A stretch of 52,014 nucleotides of DNA from Actinomycetota bacterium (GCA_020029615.1 JAIBJO010000020.1:1-52014), one strand, 5' to 3'; shown: positions 6,741 through 16,510, numbered from the stretch's first letter. Notes: generated from the letters alone by a model not told the origin. Translations and numbers: made by a program.

Positions 6741-9413
6741 ATGATTCCTCGTCAAGTGCGGCGTCATCCAGATCGATGCGCGACGTCCCGACCCCGTATG
6801 GGAACAGTTGCGTCCGGCGCTCTTTTTGCCTGCGCCGCCGTGCTCTTCCTCGCAGGATCGGCGTACGCGCGTTCGAGCTCCACGCTCGAGAGGGCAGCGC
6901 TCGACTGGGACGGCGTGCGGACGTCGTCGAATGAAGCGCGCCGGGCTCGCGACGAGCTGCTGCTGAGCCCGAGCGAGATCGCGGACTACCGAGAGGCAGG
7001 AACCTGGCACGACCTCTTCGACACCTCGGGCATCGCAGGTCAGGCGCCGGTGCTCGTGTGGATGCTGGCGTTGATTGCCGTCGGGCTCATCGGCCTGCCC
7101 TATGTCTGGGTGGCAGGAGCCGGCCTCCCTGATCGCGGCTTCGCATTCGCGCGGCCGGTGGGACTTCTGCTCGTCGCATGGCTCTCGTGGTGGCTTGCAA
7201 GCGCCGAGGTCCTCGCATTCTCGCGGGAGACGCTCGCGATCGTCGCCGGTGGGTTGGGGCTCGGAGGCATCGCGATCGTGCTCACGTGCCGCCGGGAGAT
7301 GCTGGCGTGGGTGCGTGGAAGCGCACGTCTGCTCGCCGTCGAGGAGGCCGTCTTCTGGATTCTCTTCGCGGCGTTTCTCGCCGTTCGCTGGGCGAACCCC
7401 GATCTCTGGCATCCCTGGCTCGGCGGGGAGAAGCCGATGGACCTGGCGTACCTCAATGCCGTCGTCAAGTCCGATGAATTCCCCCCATACGACCCTTGGT
7501 TCGCCGGCGGGTACATCAACTACTACTACTTTGGCTTCGTCCTCGTCGGCGCCCTCGTGAAGGCGACGGCGATTGCACCCCACGTCGCGTACAACCTTGC
7601 GGTCCCGACCCTCGCCGCGCTCCTCGGCGCCGCCGTCTTCGGGGCCTGCCTCGCGCTCCAGGCGCGGACCGGCGGGGCTCTGCGAGCCCGCACGGTCGTT
7701 CCTGCCGGGCTGGCCAGCCTGTTCGTCGTGGTCATCGGAAACCTCGGCGAGGTCGAGGTGCTCCTGGAGCGCGCCCGCGGCCCGATCCGCGACGATTGGT
7801 GGTTCTGGACGGCGAGCCGCGCGATCACGCCGGGACCTGGCGAGCCCGGGCCGATCACGGAGTTCCCCGCCTTTACGTACCTCTTCGCCGACCTACATGC
7901 CCACGCGATCGCGCTGCCGTATGCCGCAACCGCACTCGGCCTCGCGCTCGCGTACATCGGCGCGCCGACCGCCGAGCGGCGTATCGCCCGCGTGGTGCGT
8001 TTCCTGATCCTCGCGATCGTGGTAGGGGCACTCTGGGTCGTGAACACGTGGGACCTGCCGACGTACGCGGCCCTCGCGACGGTCGCGATCCTGCTCGGAG
8101 CGTGGGCCGTGCGCAGGCGCGTCGCCCCCGCGCTGGTCCGCGCTTCTTTGCTCGCGGTCGCGCTCCCCGTCATGGCGTATCTCGCGTTCTTTCCGTTCCA
8201 CGACCACTATCGCTCGACGTTCCACGGCTTCGAGATCTGGCGCGGTGGCAGGACCTCGCTCGGCGACTACCTGACCGTGCACGGGTTCTTCCTCTTCCTC
8301 ATCGCGAGCGCCCTCGTTGCCGACCTCGCCCTCGCCCGGGATCTCGGGGCAGCAGCGCGAGCGCTACGCCTGTTGCTCCGCTCGAGGAAGCCGCGAAAGG
8401 TGCTCGAGCTGCACCGCGCGCTGGTCCACCCGTCCATCGCCTACGTGGCGCTCATAGCGTGCGTCGTGGTCGGGGCTCTGGCGGCGTTTGCGCTCGCGCT
8501 CGTGGGCGAGTTCGTCGCGGCGGTGATCATCGCGCTGCTCGCCTTGACCGTTGTCCTCTTGCCGCGACGCGAGCGGACGAGCGCACCTGTCGTCGATCAG
8601 CGGCTCTGGCAGATGACTCTCGTCCTCGTGGGGTGCGGCCTGCTGATCACACTGTCCGTCGAGTACGTGGTTGTCGAGGGCATCGACATCGGCCGCTCCA
8701 ACACCGTCTTCAAGTCCTACCTGCAGGTGTGGGTCGTCTGGGGTATCGCGGCGGCCGTGGGAGCACGCGTGGCGTACGAAGCGCTCACCCACGCCGGACG
8801 TCGGCTTCGCATCGCGTGGCAGAGCGCATTCGCACTGCTCTTGGCCTCGACGCTCCTCTATCCGATCCTCGCCACAGGCGCGCGGATCGACAATCGATTC
8901 GACACCTCGGTCGGCCCGACCCTCGACGGAACCGCATTCATGCGGAAAGCCGTCCACCGAGACAAGGACCGAGTGCTGACGCTCGCCCACGATCTCGGGG
9001 CAATCCGGTGGATGCTCGACAACGTCGAAGGGTCGCCTGTCGTCGCAGAGCTCAATACTTCGCCCACGTTGTACGGGTGGGGGAATCGATTCGCGATGTT
9101 CACCGGGAACCCGGCGATCGTCGGCTGGGACTTCCACCAGCGACAGCAGCGGGGAATCGCCATGCCGGGGGCGATCGAAGAGCGAATTGCGGATGTGCAG
9201 CGCGCGTACCGCACTCGAGATCCGGACCGGGCCTATAGGATCCTACGACGCTACGACGCCGAGTACCTCGTCGTCGGCGAGCTCGAGCGTGCGTACTTCC
9301 CGCGAGGCCAGGACAAGTGGGCGACGCGGGTCGGGATCCTGTGGGATCTCGTGTACCGAAACGAAGGCGTCGAGATCTACCGACTCAAGACACAGCCGGG
9401 CGCGGGCCCATAG
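6741..9413 (+). CDS. DUF2298 large membrane protein, first copy
   Basis: Up to 890 residues with many hydrophobic segments and a soluble C-terminus. The family signature is clear: EKPMDLAYLNAVVKS, then FAGGYINYYYFGFV, EFPAFTYLFADLHAHAIALP, NTWDLPTYA and SNTVFKSYLQVW. DUF2298 (YYY) proteins are predicted GT-C-like enzymes of unknown reaction. The C-terminal region (DRAYRILRRYDAEYLVVGELE) matches the second copy at 11193-13349 (RYRVRYVVVGSLE). ATG 6798 (MGTVASGALF) is an alternative start that would put the first helix nearer the N-terminus. The 3' end overlaps the convergent gene at 9377 by 37 bp. Confidence 0.85.
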   Translation: MIPRQVRRHPDRCATSRPRMGTVASGALFACAAVLFLAGSAYARSSSTLERAALDWDGVRTSSNEARRARDELLLSPSEIADYREAGTWHDLFDTSGIAGQAPVLVWMLALIAVGLIGLPYVWVAGAGLPDRGFAFARPVGLLLVAWLSWWLASAEVLAFSRETLAIVAGGLGLGGIAIVLTCRREMLAWVRGSARLLAVEEAVFWILFAAFLAVRWANPDLWHPWLGGEKPMDLAYLNAVVKSDEFPPYDPWFAGGYINYYYFGFVLVGALVKATAIAPHVAYNLAVPTLAALLGAAVFGACLALQARTGGALRARTVVPAGLASLFVVVIGNLGEVEVLLERARGPIRDDWWFWTASRAITPGPGEPGPITEFPAFTYLFADLHAHAIALPYAATALGLALAYIGAPTAERRIARVVRFLILAIVVGALWVVNTWDLPTYAALATVAILLGAWAVRRRVAPALVRASLLAVALPVMAYLAFFPFHDHYRSTFHGFEIWRGGRTSLGDYLTVHGFFLFLIASALVADLALARDLGAAARALRLLLRSRKPRKVLELHRALVHPSIAYVALIACVVVGALAAFALALVGEFVAAVIIALLALTVVLLPRRERTSAPVVDQRLWQMTLVLVGCGLLITLSVEYVVVEGIDIGRSNTVFKSYLQVWVVWGIAAAVGARVAYEALTHAGRRLRIAWQSAFALLLASTLLYPILATGARIDNRFDTSVGPTLDGTAFMRKAVHRDKDRVLTLAHDLGAIRWMLDNVEGSPVVAELNTSPTLYGWGNRFAMFTGNPAIVGWDFHQRQQRGIAMPGAIEERIADVQRAYRTRDPDRAYRILRRYDAEYLVVGELERAYFPRGQDKWATRVGILWDLVYRNEGVEIYRLKTQPGAGP

Positions 9414-11206
9414 GAGCACATCGTCTCTCGGAAACGCTGCCAGGACAGCGGCGCGACCCGCTCGTAGATCACGACGGGGGGATGGTCGTAGACCCAGAAG
9501 GCTTCTTCGGCTTCCCGATCGACGAGCTCGACGCCGAGCAGTCCTGGATACGACGTGAACTCGGCCGCACGTCGAAACCCAAGCCGCTCGTCGTCGAGGA
9601 GGCGATAGAAGCGCCACATCAGCGGAAACCGCTCTGGGAGCCTGCCGATCGTTGCCGATGCTCGCGGTGAGCTGAGCACGTAGTAATCGGCCCCCGCGAG
9701 CTCGTCGTAGAGCTTGCGGAGCTTCGCCTCGTCGTCCGGGTCGAAGACGAGGAGCTGGCGCGACACGTACCGATCCGGCGGCGCGCCGACGGGCAGCCCG
9801 TCGTCCCAGTGCTCGGTCACGATCGTCGATCCCGCTGGGGCGTTCGCCAGGATCCACTCCGACGCGACCACACGCGAGTGGGGGCGTCGATAGATCTGCT
9901 GGAAGGACACCCCGTACAGGAGCGTTCCCCCCAGCAGCACAGCCGCGACCCCGAGGCCGACGCCGCGACTGCGCCGTTGGAGCGCCGCGACCAGGAACGC
10001 CGCGGCGACGCACAAGAATGGAACGATCGGGACGAGGTATCGGATCGAGTGCGCGAAGCGCGATCCGAAGTATCCGAACGTGACGGTTACGAAAACAAGC
10101 AGCATGAGCGCAGCTACGGGTATGCGAGCCGTCGCGTCTCGCAGCCGGTGGCGGATGTCGTTCGCCACGTCCCAGAACAGCCAGACCGTCCCCGCGAGGG
10201 CGGCGATACCGAGTGGGGCGCCGAGGCCCCAGACGAGCAGGTTCCAGAGCGGATCGGCGAGAGGCTCCGAGAGGAGCCACTGGTACGCAGGCGGGTACAG
10301 GCCTTCTCCACCGATCGCTCGCTGCTGAGCCTCGAGCGCGGCGCGATACTTCTCGCTTGGCCGGACGTCGAGCCAGTTGGAATGCTCGAAGGCGTAGGGC
10401 GAGATGAGGCGGAACGTGAGGTAGCCGGCGGTTGCAACGGCGAGGAAGGAGCCGAGGATCGACAGGACGCGGCTCGCACGATCGAGTCCTCCCGCGGGGC
10501 GTAGCACGAGCGCGATCAGAACGGGAAGGAGGACGAGGATCCCGCTTGCCTTCGAAGCGACGGCAAGAGCAACGGCCGCGCCTGTCGCTGCGAGTAACAC
10601 CAGCGATCCTGGGAGACGGGCGTCTAGAGGACGCCGTCCGACGAGGAGCGCGAGATGGAACGCGACCAACGTGCCGAAGACGAGCCAGGACTCAGCCGTG
10701 AAGAAGTGCGAGAACTGGATCGCCAACGCGCTCAGTGCGTAGAGCGCCGCCGCGAGCACGGCTCCCCAGACAGCTGTTCCTCGGCCGAAGGGCGCGAGGA
10801 GGCTCGACCCAATCAGGAACACGAGAGCGATCGAAGCGACGTCGAGGATCGCCGACACGCGACGACCGACGAGATGGAGCTCGCCATAGTTGTCGCGACC
10901 GACGAGTACCGCGAGTCCCTTCGTCACGCTGAGCGGCAGCTGTCCGTACACATAGGCCTGTCCAGGCTCCGTGTTGTACGGCGACAGCCGTGATCGCCCC
11001 ACGTCGAAGTACTCACTCATTGAGGAGGGCCACTCGAGGTGGTCGGAGACGATGCTGAGGTAGCGCTCGTCGGGGTGAAGGTGGGCACCTCGATCCCAGT
11101 CGTTCCCGGTCAGGCGTAGCGCAGCGCCAAGAGCGAGGATCACCACGAGCGCGGCGACAGGAGCGGCGGCCCCCCGTCGCCGCGGCTTCGCTTCAGCCAT
11201 CGGCAT
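9377..11206 (-). CDS. GT39-type membrane glycosyltransferase (GT-C)
   Basis: About 609 residues. An N-terminal helix (APVAALVVILALGAALRL) precedes WDRGAHLHPDERYLS, whose D-E pair sits in the first outer loop as in GT-C sugar transferases. Multiple helices follow, with a C-terminal soluble domain containing IVTEHWDDGLP. ATG 11206 or ATG 11200 both fit; they overlap the stop of the upstream DUF2298 gene (11193-11195) by 14 or 8 nt, so the pair is translationally coupled. The stop lies inside the end of the convergent DUF2298 gene. Donor and acceptor are unknown; a polyprenyl-phosphate sugar is the usual donor for this fold. Confidence 0.8.
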   Translation of the reverse strand: MPMAEAKPRRRGAAAPVAALVVILALGAALRLTGNDWDRGAHLHPDERYLSIVSDHLEWPSSMSEYFDVGRSRLSPYNTEPGQAYVYGQLPLSVTKGLAVLVGRDNYGELHLVGRRVSAILDVASIALVFLIGSSLLAPFGRGTAVWGAVLAAALYALSALAIQFSHFFTAESWLVFGTLVAFHLALLVGRRPLDARLPGSLVLLAATGAAVALAVASKASGILVLLPVLIALVLRPAGGLDRASRVLSILGSFLAVATAGYLTFRLISPYAFEHSNWLDVRPSEKYRAALEAQQRAIGGEGLYPPAYQWLLSEPLADPLWNLLVWGLGAPLGIAALAGTVWLFWDVANDIRHRLRDATARIPVAALMLLVFVTVTFGYFGSRFAHSIRYLVPIVPFLCVAAAFLVAALQRRSRGVGLGVAAVLLGGTLLYGVSFQQIYRRPHSRVVASEWILANAPAGSTIVTEHWDDGLPVGAPPDRYVSRQLLVFDPDDEAKLRKLYDELAGADYYVLSSPRASATIGRLPERFPLMWRFYRLLDDERLGFRRAAEFTSYPGLLGVELVDREAEEAFWVYDHPPVVIYERVAPLSWQRFRETMCSYGPAPGCVLSR

Positions 11207-13349
11207 TCGACGGTAGCTCGTACACGATCGTTCCGCCCCGCTCGTAGACACGGCGACCGAGCCGGTCGAACTTGGCGAGCCCCTCCGCCGGATAGCTCGC
11301 ACGCTCGAGCGATCCGACCACGACGTAGCGGACGCGGTATCGCGCCAGGAGCCGGCGTGCGACCCCGAGGTCGAGCGTCGAGTAAGCCAGCCGGACGTCC
11401 TCCGGACGCGATCCCGGATGGTGGCCCCACTGGAGCTCGTGCCCGGCCCATCCGATCACGGACGGAAGCCCGGTGAAGGTCGAGATTCGCGCATGTCCCT
11501 CGTGACTGAAGTCCGGGCCGAACGCCTCGAGGATCGTCGGCGACCCGCTGACGTTCGCGCGGAGCCAACCGATCGCCGCCGCGTCCCCCGGCTGTGATGC
11601 CGAGAGCCACCGGTCGCCGGCGATAGTCGGCTCGCTCGAGAAGCCGTTCGTCCTCGCATACGAGCCTGCCACCGGGTAGATCGCGAGCAGTGCGAGGAGG
11701 AGACCCAAGCCGACTGCCCAGGCACGGAGGACTGGCCTGCGCAGCCAGCCACCCGCCCAGACGAGACCGCACCCGGCTGCAATCGCCAGCAGGAACCAGG
11801 CCTGGTAGCCCGCTTTGAACACCGTGTTGAAGCGGAAGCTCACCGTTCCCTCGAACGCGTCCCGGATGTACGCGAACTCTCCGATCGCGACCAGCATGAG
11901 CGCGAGCGAGACCAGGAGCCAGAAGAATCGCTCGGGTTGAATCAGCCTCCGATCGAGCGCGGCGTGGAGCGCCACGGCGGCCAACGCTCCGACCAGGAAG
12001 AGCCCGGCGACCCGTTGGGGCGCGAGCGCGACGAGGACGACGAGGACCGCGACGGCGCTCCAGGCGATATAGCGGCGGGGTACGGCGAGGCGATGGGCGA
12101 GGGCCGCGCCGACGATCCAGAGCGGCAAGGCGTAGATCAGGGCGACGTCTGCGGCGAAGCGTGTGAACGGATCGTGCTGCCGGACCAGCCCGACCCCGGC
12201 CGTGTCCGGCGCGTACTGAACGATGAAGGGCGCAAAGAGCGCCAACGCAGTGACTGCGAGCAGCAACAACCAGCCGAGTGTCGGCCAGGGTCGGCCTCCT
12301 GCATTCGCCTGGACGAGCCACAGCACGGCGCCTCCGACGATGAGCGCCAGCGCTGTCGGGAAGTCGAGGCTGTTGATCGCGTAGAGCGAGCCGACGACGA
12401 GGCCCGCGAGGACCAGCTCGCAGCCTGGGAGGGCGAGACCCCGACCGCGAGTGGCCGGACGAGGGCCGGCGAGCGCGAGTTGCAGCGCGAATCCCGCGGA
12501 GACGAGCGCAAAGGGCGTCGCCATGACGTGCGCGTGGAGATCCCCGAGGAGGTAGCTGAAGAAGGGAAACTCGTTCGCGGTTCCGTCGATGACGCGCGAC
12601 GGCGACCACCAGTCGTACTCGGCCAGCGGACGAGGGTCGCCGAGAAGCTCGAACGCGCCGGCGAGGTTGCCGAGCACGAGCGCGAACACGACGGCAGAAA
12701 ACCCTGCGAGGCTCGCCCTCGTGACCGACGTGCCTCTTCGGGAGAGTGCGAGCGTCGCAGCAACCGCGAACAGCGTGCTCGCGGTCAGTGCGTAGAACAG
12801 CGCCACGCCGAGGTTGAACCCGGACGCGGGGTCGACTCCGGTCGCCCGGATGAGGAGGGCCACGACGTAGTGGCCGAAGTAGTAGTAGTTGAGGCTCTCG
12901 CCCGACATCCAGGGATCGTGCGGCGGGAACCACTCGCTGCGGTTGACCGCGTTCACGAACGCCATGTCCATCGGCTTCTCCGTGTTCCACACATCGGGCG
13001 CGAAGCTCCGGAGCAGCGCCCACGAGAAGAACGCGATCGTGAAGACGGTTTCGCCGGCGAGCCAGAGGCGTAGGCTCGCGTGCACGGGCAGCGGTCGCCC
13101 CGCTGCGGTCCAGATCGCCGCTGCGAGCACTGCAAGCAGCGCCAGCCCGAGGAACGGACTCCACTCGCGGTAGGGAATGACGTCGACGCTCGCGAGCAGC
13201 CACACGGGGTACCCGAGCAGTAGCAGCCCGAGTGGGCGGGCGAGCGCGAGCCCCTGTCCAGGCAGCCGCGCGAAGAGAAACCCGGCCGGCGGCAGGGCGA
13301 GAATCCCCACGAGCAGAGCGAATCCCCAGAAGAGGACTGTGTCCCGCAC
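11193..13349 (-). CDS. DUF2298 large membrane protein, second copy
   Basis: 718 residues, polytopic. Signature segments parallel the first copy at 6741: EKPMDMAFVNAVNRS, SGESLNYYYFGHYVV, EFPFFSYLLGDLHAHVMATP, INSLDFPTAL and NTVFKAGYQAWFL. The C-terminus (VRYVVVGSLERASYP) matches the same end of the paralogue. The copies are diverged and lie in opposite orientation with the GT39-type enzyme between them, so this looks like an old functional pair and not a recent duplication. It is translationally coupled to the GT39-type gene. The reaction is not established for the family; extracytoplasmic sugar transfer is inferred from membrane topology and context. Confidence 0.85.
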   Translation of the reverse strand: MRDTVLFWGFALLVGILALPPAGFLFARLPGQGLALARPLGLLLLGYPVWLLASVDVIPYREWSPFLGLALLAVLAAAIWTAAGRPLPVHASLRLWLAGETVFTIAFFSWALLRSFAPDVWNTEKPMDMAFVNAVNRSEWFPPHDPWMSGESLNYYYFGHYVVALLIRATGVDPASGFNLGVALFYALTASTLFAVAATLALSRRGTSVTRASLAGFSAVVFALVLGNLAGAFELLGDPRPLAEYDWWSPSRVIDGTANEFPFFSYLLGDLHAHVMATPFALVSAGFALQLALAGPRPATRGRGLALPGCELVLAGLVVGSLYAINSLDFPTALALIVGGAVLWLVQANAGGRPWPTLGWLLLLAVTALALFAPFIVQYAPDTAGVGLVRQHDPFTRFAADVALIYALPLWIVGAALAHRLAVPRRYIAWSAVAVLVVLVALAPQRVAGLFLVGALAAVALHAALDRRLIQPERFFWLLVSLALMLVAIGEFAYIRDAFEGTVSFRFNTVFKAGYQAWFLLAIAAGCGLVWAGGWLRRPVLRAWAVGLGLLLALLAIYPVAGSYARTNGFSSEPTIAGDRWLSASQPGDAAAIGWLRANVSGSPTILEAFGPDFSHEGHARISTFTGLPSVIGWAGHELQWGHHPGSRPEDVRLAYSTLDLGVARRLLARYRVRYVVVGSLERASYPAEGLAKFDRLGRRVYERGGTIVYELPSNADG

Positions 13350-13483
13350 CCTCGCTCACCTTGACAGACGAGCGGCTGGGCGGCGAAGTCGGGACTCGCC
13401 GGAGCAGAATCGAATGGCGCCTGTGCTGCGTCTGACGCCCAACGGAAGGTCGAGGATCCGCGTCGCCTCGGCCCGCGCCCTGC

Positions 13484-14284
13484 CTAGAAGACTTCCACCC
13501 TATTCTTCGTGTCGCCTTGCGAGGCGTTGAAGTCGGTCGCCGTGTCCGTCCCAGCCCCGCCCCGGAACGCGTCCGCACCAGCACCGCCGGTCATCGTGTC
13601 GTTGCCGCCACCACCTTCGAGCTGATCGTTGCCCGATCCTGCGATCAGTGTGTCAAGCCCGTCGTTACCCTCGACGGAGTTGCGGCCATCGCCCGCGTCG
13701 ATCCAATCGCTCCCGCCACCGCCGCTGATTTCGTCGTTCCCCGGGCCGCTGCAGATGGTGTCATTGCCGCCCCTACCTCGGATCGTGTTGTTCCCCGAAA
13801 GGTCGACGATCACATCGGCGGCTGACGTCCCGACGGTGACCGAGTCACCGGCCGCGCCGACGATGGTCGCCACCTTCCCGTTGCAGGTGGGCACCGGGGT
13901 CGGCGTCGGAGTGTTGGTCGGCGTATTCGTCGGCGTGTTGGTGGGTGTGTTCGTCGGAGTGTTCGTGGGCGTGCTGGTCGGCGTGTTGGTGGGTGTGTTC
14001 GTCGGCGTTGCGGTGGGCGTGTCTGTCGGCGTATTCGTCGGCGTGTTGGTGGGCGTTGCGGTGGGCGTGTCTGTCGGCGTATTCGTCGGCGTGTTGGTGG
14101 GCGTTGAAGTGGGCGTGTCTGTCGGCGTATTCGTCGGCGTGTCCGTGGGGGTATTCGTCGGCGTGTCCGTCACCGTCTGGAGCGGGACGTTCGGCGCGGA
14201 GGAGGACGTGCTCGCGAATCCGGCGACCACGACAATCGCCGTGACTACGAGACCAAGGACAATGGCTAGGGCATGGCGCCGCAC
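13484..14284 (-). CDS. Secreted Thr-Pro stalk protein with RTX-type calcium-binding repeats
   Basis: 266 residues. A basic start and a hydrophobic stretch ([18 protein letters not shown]) make a signal peptide or anchor. About residues 36-132 are almost pure four-residue Thr-Pro units ([16 protein letters not shown]), an extended stalk that may be O-glycosylated. Residues about 165-250 carry glycine- and aspartate-rich nonapeptide-like repeats ([37 protein letters not shown]) that form a calcium-binding beta-roll in RTX proteins. The product is most likely a surface or released calcium-dependent protein; no enzymatic domain is visible. Its position inside a glycan cluster suggests the stalk may be a substrate of the nearby transferases (inference). 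Confidence 0.85.
   Translation of the reverse strand: MRRHALAIVLGLVVTAIVVVAGFASTSSSAPNVPLQTVTDTPTNTPTDTPTNTPTDTPTSTPTNTPTNTPTDTPTATPTNTPTNTPTDTPTATPTNTPTNTPTSTPTNTPTNTPTNTPTNTPTNTPTPTPVPTCNGKVATIVGAAGDSVTVGTSAADVIVDLSGNNTIRGRGGNDTICSGPGNDEISGGGGSDWIDAGDGRNSVEGNDGLDTLIAGSGNDQLEGGGGNDTMTGGAGADAFRGGAGTDTATDFNASQGDTKNRVEVF
13892..14172. repeat. 12-bp tandem array coding the Thr-Pro stalk
   Basis: Imperfect 12-bp units of the type GTGTTGGTCGGC (plus strand) repeat more than 20 times, each coding one X-Thr-Pro-Thr unit on the minus strand. Part of the array shows a higher 48-bp order: blocks coding [16 protein letters not shown] recur. Slippage should make the length vary between strains. Confidence 0.85.
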
Positions 14285-14435
14285 GAAGCTCTACCTCCCC
14301 ACTTCGGAACACCTCAGTCTCACCGATCGTCGCGTTGAAGTCAACCGAAGTCGGGCTCCTCGGATAGCCCGGAGGGTCGCATGAGTGGCTTCGCAGATTT
14401 TGCAGGTCTTTTCCGGCCTAAGATCGGCGTACGCG

Positions 14436-15791
14436 ATGGGGGGCACGCGAGACAAGCACGTCGTCATCATCGGCGCCGGCCCGTGCGGGCTCGCGTGCGC
14501 CCGAGAGCTCGTTCGGAACGGACACGACGACTGGCTCCTCTTCGAGCGTTCGACGACCGCCGGAGGGCACGCCTCGTCGGTCGTCGATCGGGCGGGTTTT
14601 ACATGGGACCTCGGCGGCCATGTCGTCTTCAGCCACTTTGGCGAGTTCGACCTCCTCCTCGAGGAGGTGATGGGCCCTGACGTCGCGGAGCACGAGCGCT
14701 CGTCGTACGTCCGCCACCGCGATCGCTGGGTGCCGTACCCGTTCCAGAACAACCTCCGCTACCTGCCGCCGGCCGACGCGTACGAGTGTCTCCTGGGGCT
14801 CGTCGAGGCGGCCGGTGTCGATGGCGCCCACGACTTCGGCAGCTGGATGGAAGGCACCTTCGGAGCGGGAATCACGAAGCACTTCATGCGCCCGTACAAC
14901 ACCAAGGTCTGGGCCGTCCCTCCCGAACGGATGTCCGCGACGTGGATCGCGGATCGGGTCAGCGTAGTCGACTACAGACGCGCCCTCCGCAGCCTCGTAC
15001 TCGCAGAGGACGACGTCGGGTGGGGTCCGAACAACATGTTCAGATTCCCGATCTCGGGCGGGACCGGTGAGATCTACCGCCGGCTTGCGGCGACTCTGGC
15101 CGACAAGGTGCGTTACGAGCACGAACTCGTGCAGGTCGACGCCTCGCGGCGGACGGTTCGGTTCGCGAACGGGCGTGATCACGAGTACGACGCGCTCGTC
15201 TCGACGATGCCGATCGATCGACTGGTCGCCGCCATCGAAGGCTGTCCGCAGGATGTACGAGAGGCCGCGCGAAGCCTCGAGCACTCGGGCGTCCGCATGA
15301 TCGGTGTCGGCTACGAACGACCGCTCGCCGACAGTCGTTCCTGGCTGTACTTCCCCGAAGCTTCGGTTCCCTTCTACCGCGTCACCAACTTCGCCAAGTA
15401 CGCGGCCGCGAACGTGCCGGACGCCGACACGACGAGGTATCGCTCCTACCTGACCGAGACGTCCTACTCGGACGACCGGCCACTGCGTGACGCGAGTCTC
15501 GCAGATCGAGTCATGGAGGGACTCGTCGAGGTCGAGCTCGTCGACACGGAGGCGCCGGTCACCTCGGTACACGAGGTGGACATCGCGTACGCGTATCCGA
15601 TCCCTACCCTCGGGCGCGATTCCTCGCTCGCGACGATTCAACCCTGGCTTCAGCAGCATTCGATCTACTCCCGCGGGCGCTTCGGATCGTGGCAGTACGA
15701 GATCGGAAACATGGATCACGCGGTGAAGATGGGCATCGACGTCGCACGCCTCCTGCTCGAGGGAAAGCCCGAGGAGCTGTGGAGCGCCTGA
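14436..15791 (+). CDS. FAD-dependent oxidoreductase, UDP-galactopyranose-mutase/protoporphyrinogen-oxidase-like
   Basis: 451 residues. The N-terminal dinucleotide-binding motif is VVIIGAGPCGLACAREL, followed by FERSTTAGGHASS and FTWDLGGHVVFSH, as in flavoproteins of the UDP-galactopyranose mutase and amine-oxidase group. GWGPNNMFRFPISGGTGEIY and the C-terminal GRFGSWQYEIGNMDHAVKMG are typical of these putative sugar-nucleotide flavoenzymes in glycan clusters. ATG 14436 was chosen because the Rossmann motif follows eight residues later; it is divergent from the RTX gene across about 150 bp. The 3' end overlaps the next GT2 by 13 nt. The reaction (mutase against oxidoreductase) cannot be settled by inspection. 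Confidence 0.8.
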   Translation: MGGTRDKHVVIIGAGPCGLACARELVRNGHDDWLLFERSTTAGGHASSVVDRAGFTWDLGGHVVFSHFGEFDLLLEEVMGPDVAEHERSSYVRHRDRWVPYPFQNNLRYLPPADAYECLLGLVEAAGVDGAHDFGSWMEGTFGAGITKHFMRPYNTKVWAVPPERMSATWIADRVSVVDYRRALRSLVLAEDDVGWGPNNMFRFPISGGTGEIYRRLAATLADKVRYEHELVQVDASRRTVRFANGRDHEYDALVSTMPIDRLVAAIEGCPQDVREAARSLEHSGVRMIGVGYERPLADSRSWLYFPEASVPFYRVTNFAKYAAANVPDADTTRYRSYLTETSYSDDRPLRDASLADRVMEGLVEVELVDTEAPVTSVHEVDIAYAYPIPTLGRDSSLATIQPWLQQHSIYSRGRFGSWQYEIGNMDHAVKMGIDVARLLLEGKPEELWSA

Positions 15792-16510
15792 ACGAGAGCC
15801 TGTCCGTCGTCGTTCCCGTCTGGAACGAAGAGGGCGTGATCGGCGATCTACTCACCGAGATCGACCAGGAGGTCGGTGGGCGGTTCGAGAGCGTCGAGAT
15901 CATTGTCGTCGACGACGCCTCCACAGACGCGACACCGCAGATCCTCGACGGGCTAGGCGGTCTCGGTGGCCGGTTGCAGGTCCTGAGATCGGAACGCAAT
16001 CGCGGTCACGGGCCGTCGGTGCTGCGCGGCCTGCGGCACGCGGAGGGCGACTGGATCCTGCAGCTGGACTCCGACGGTCAGTTCGTCGTCTCGGAGCTCT
16101 GGTCTCTCTGGGATCGTCGCGGCGATGCCGACCTCGTTCTCGGGAGCCGCACGCACAGACGTGATCCGCTACACCGGCTCGTGCTCTCGCGCCTGGTGTC
16201 CATCGTGGTGTCGCTGCTCGCCGGGCGTCGCCTACGGGATCCGAACGGGCCCTTCCGCCTGCTTCGCCGCTCGCTCTGGACCGACCTCGCTCGGCTCGTC
16301 CCCAAAGAGGCGCTCGCGCCGTCGATTCTCGTGACGCTGGGAGCCAGCGTCCGCGGGTACCGTGTCGCCGAAGTGCCCGTCTCCCACTTGGGGCGGAGAC
16401 GAGGTGAGTCCAGCCTTCGTTCGTTTCGCCTTCTCCGGTTCAGCCTTCGGGGGCTCCTCCAACTCATAGCCTTTCGATACCTCCTTCACCGGGCGCCGAG
16501 GCAAGCGTGA
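15779..16510 (+). CDS. GT2 polyprenyl-phosphate sugar synthase-like
   Basis: 243 residues from GTG 15779, which follows GAGGAG closely and overlaps the flavoprotein end. Motifs in order: LSVVVPVWNEEGVIGDLLTE, IIVVDDASTDATPQIL, LQLDSDGQF (metal-binding Asp pair), VLGSRTHRRD, DPNGPFRLLRR and VAEVPVSHLGRRRGESSLRS. These match DPM1/ArnC-like glycosyltransferases that make polyprenyl-phosphate sugars. The C-terminal hydrophobic stretch (LRGLLQLIAFRYLL) may sit on the membrane. It is the second enzyme of this type in the cluster, so at least two lipid-linked sugar donors may be made. The stop overlaps the start of the Agl23-type gene (TGATG). Confidence 0.85.
   Translation: MERLNESLSVVVPVWNEEGVIGDLLTEIDQEVGGRFESVEIIVVDDASTDATPQILDGLGGLGGRLQVLRSERNRGHGPSVLRGLRHAEGDWILQLDSDGQFVVSELWSLWDRRGDADLVLGSRTHRRDPLHRLVLSRLVSIVVSLLAGRRLRDPNGPFRLLRRSLWTDLARLVPKEALAPSILVTLGASVRGYRVAEVPVSHLGRRRGESSLRSFRLLRFSLRGLLQLIAFRYLLHRAPRQA

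Noticed and set aside
13892-14172. Possible CRISPR array
   Set aside because: The repeats are 12-bp units without unique spacers and code an unbroken Thr-Pro protein. No cas genes are present.
14418-15719. Long antisense frame (433 residues) over the flavoprotein gene
   Set aside because: Composition is typical of a GC-rich shadow frame, and the sense strand codes a complete flavoprotein. Similar shadows occur over the DUF2298 genes (6723-7583, 8364-9137, 11937-13073) and over the STAND regulator (46900-48372).
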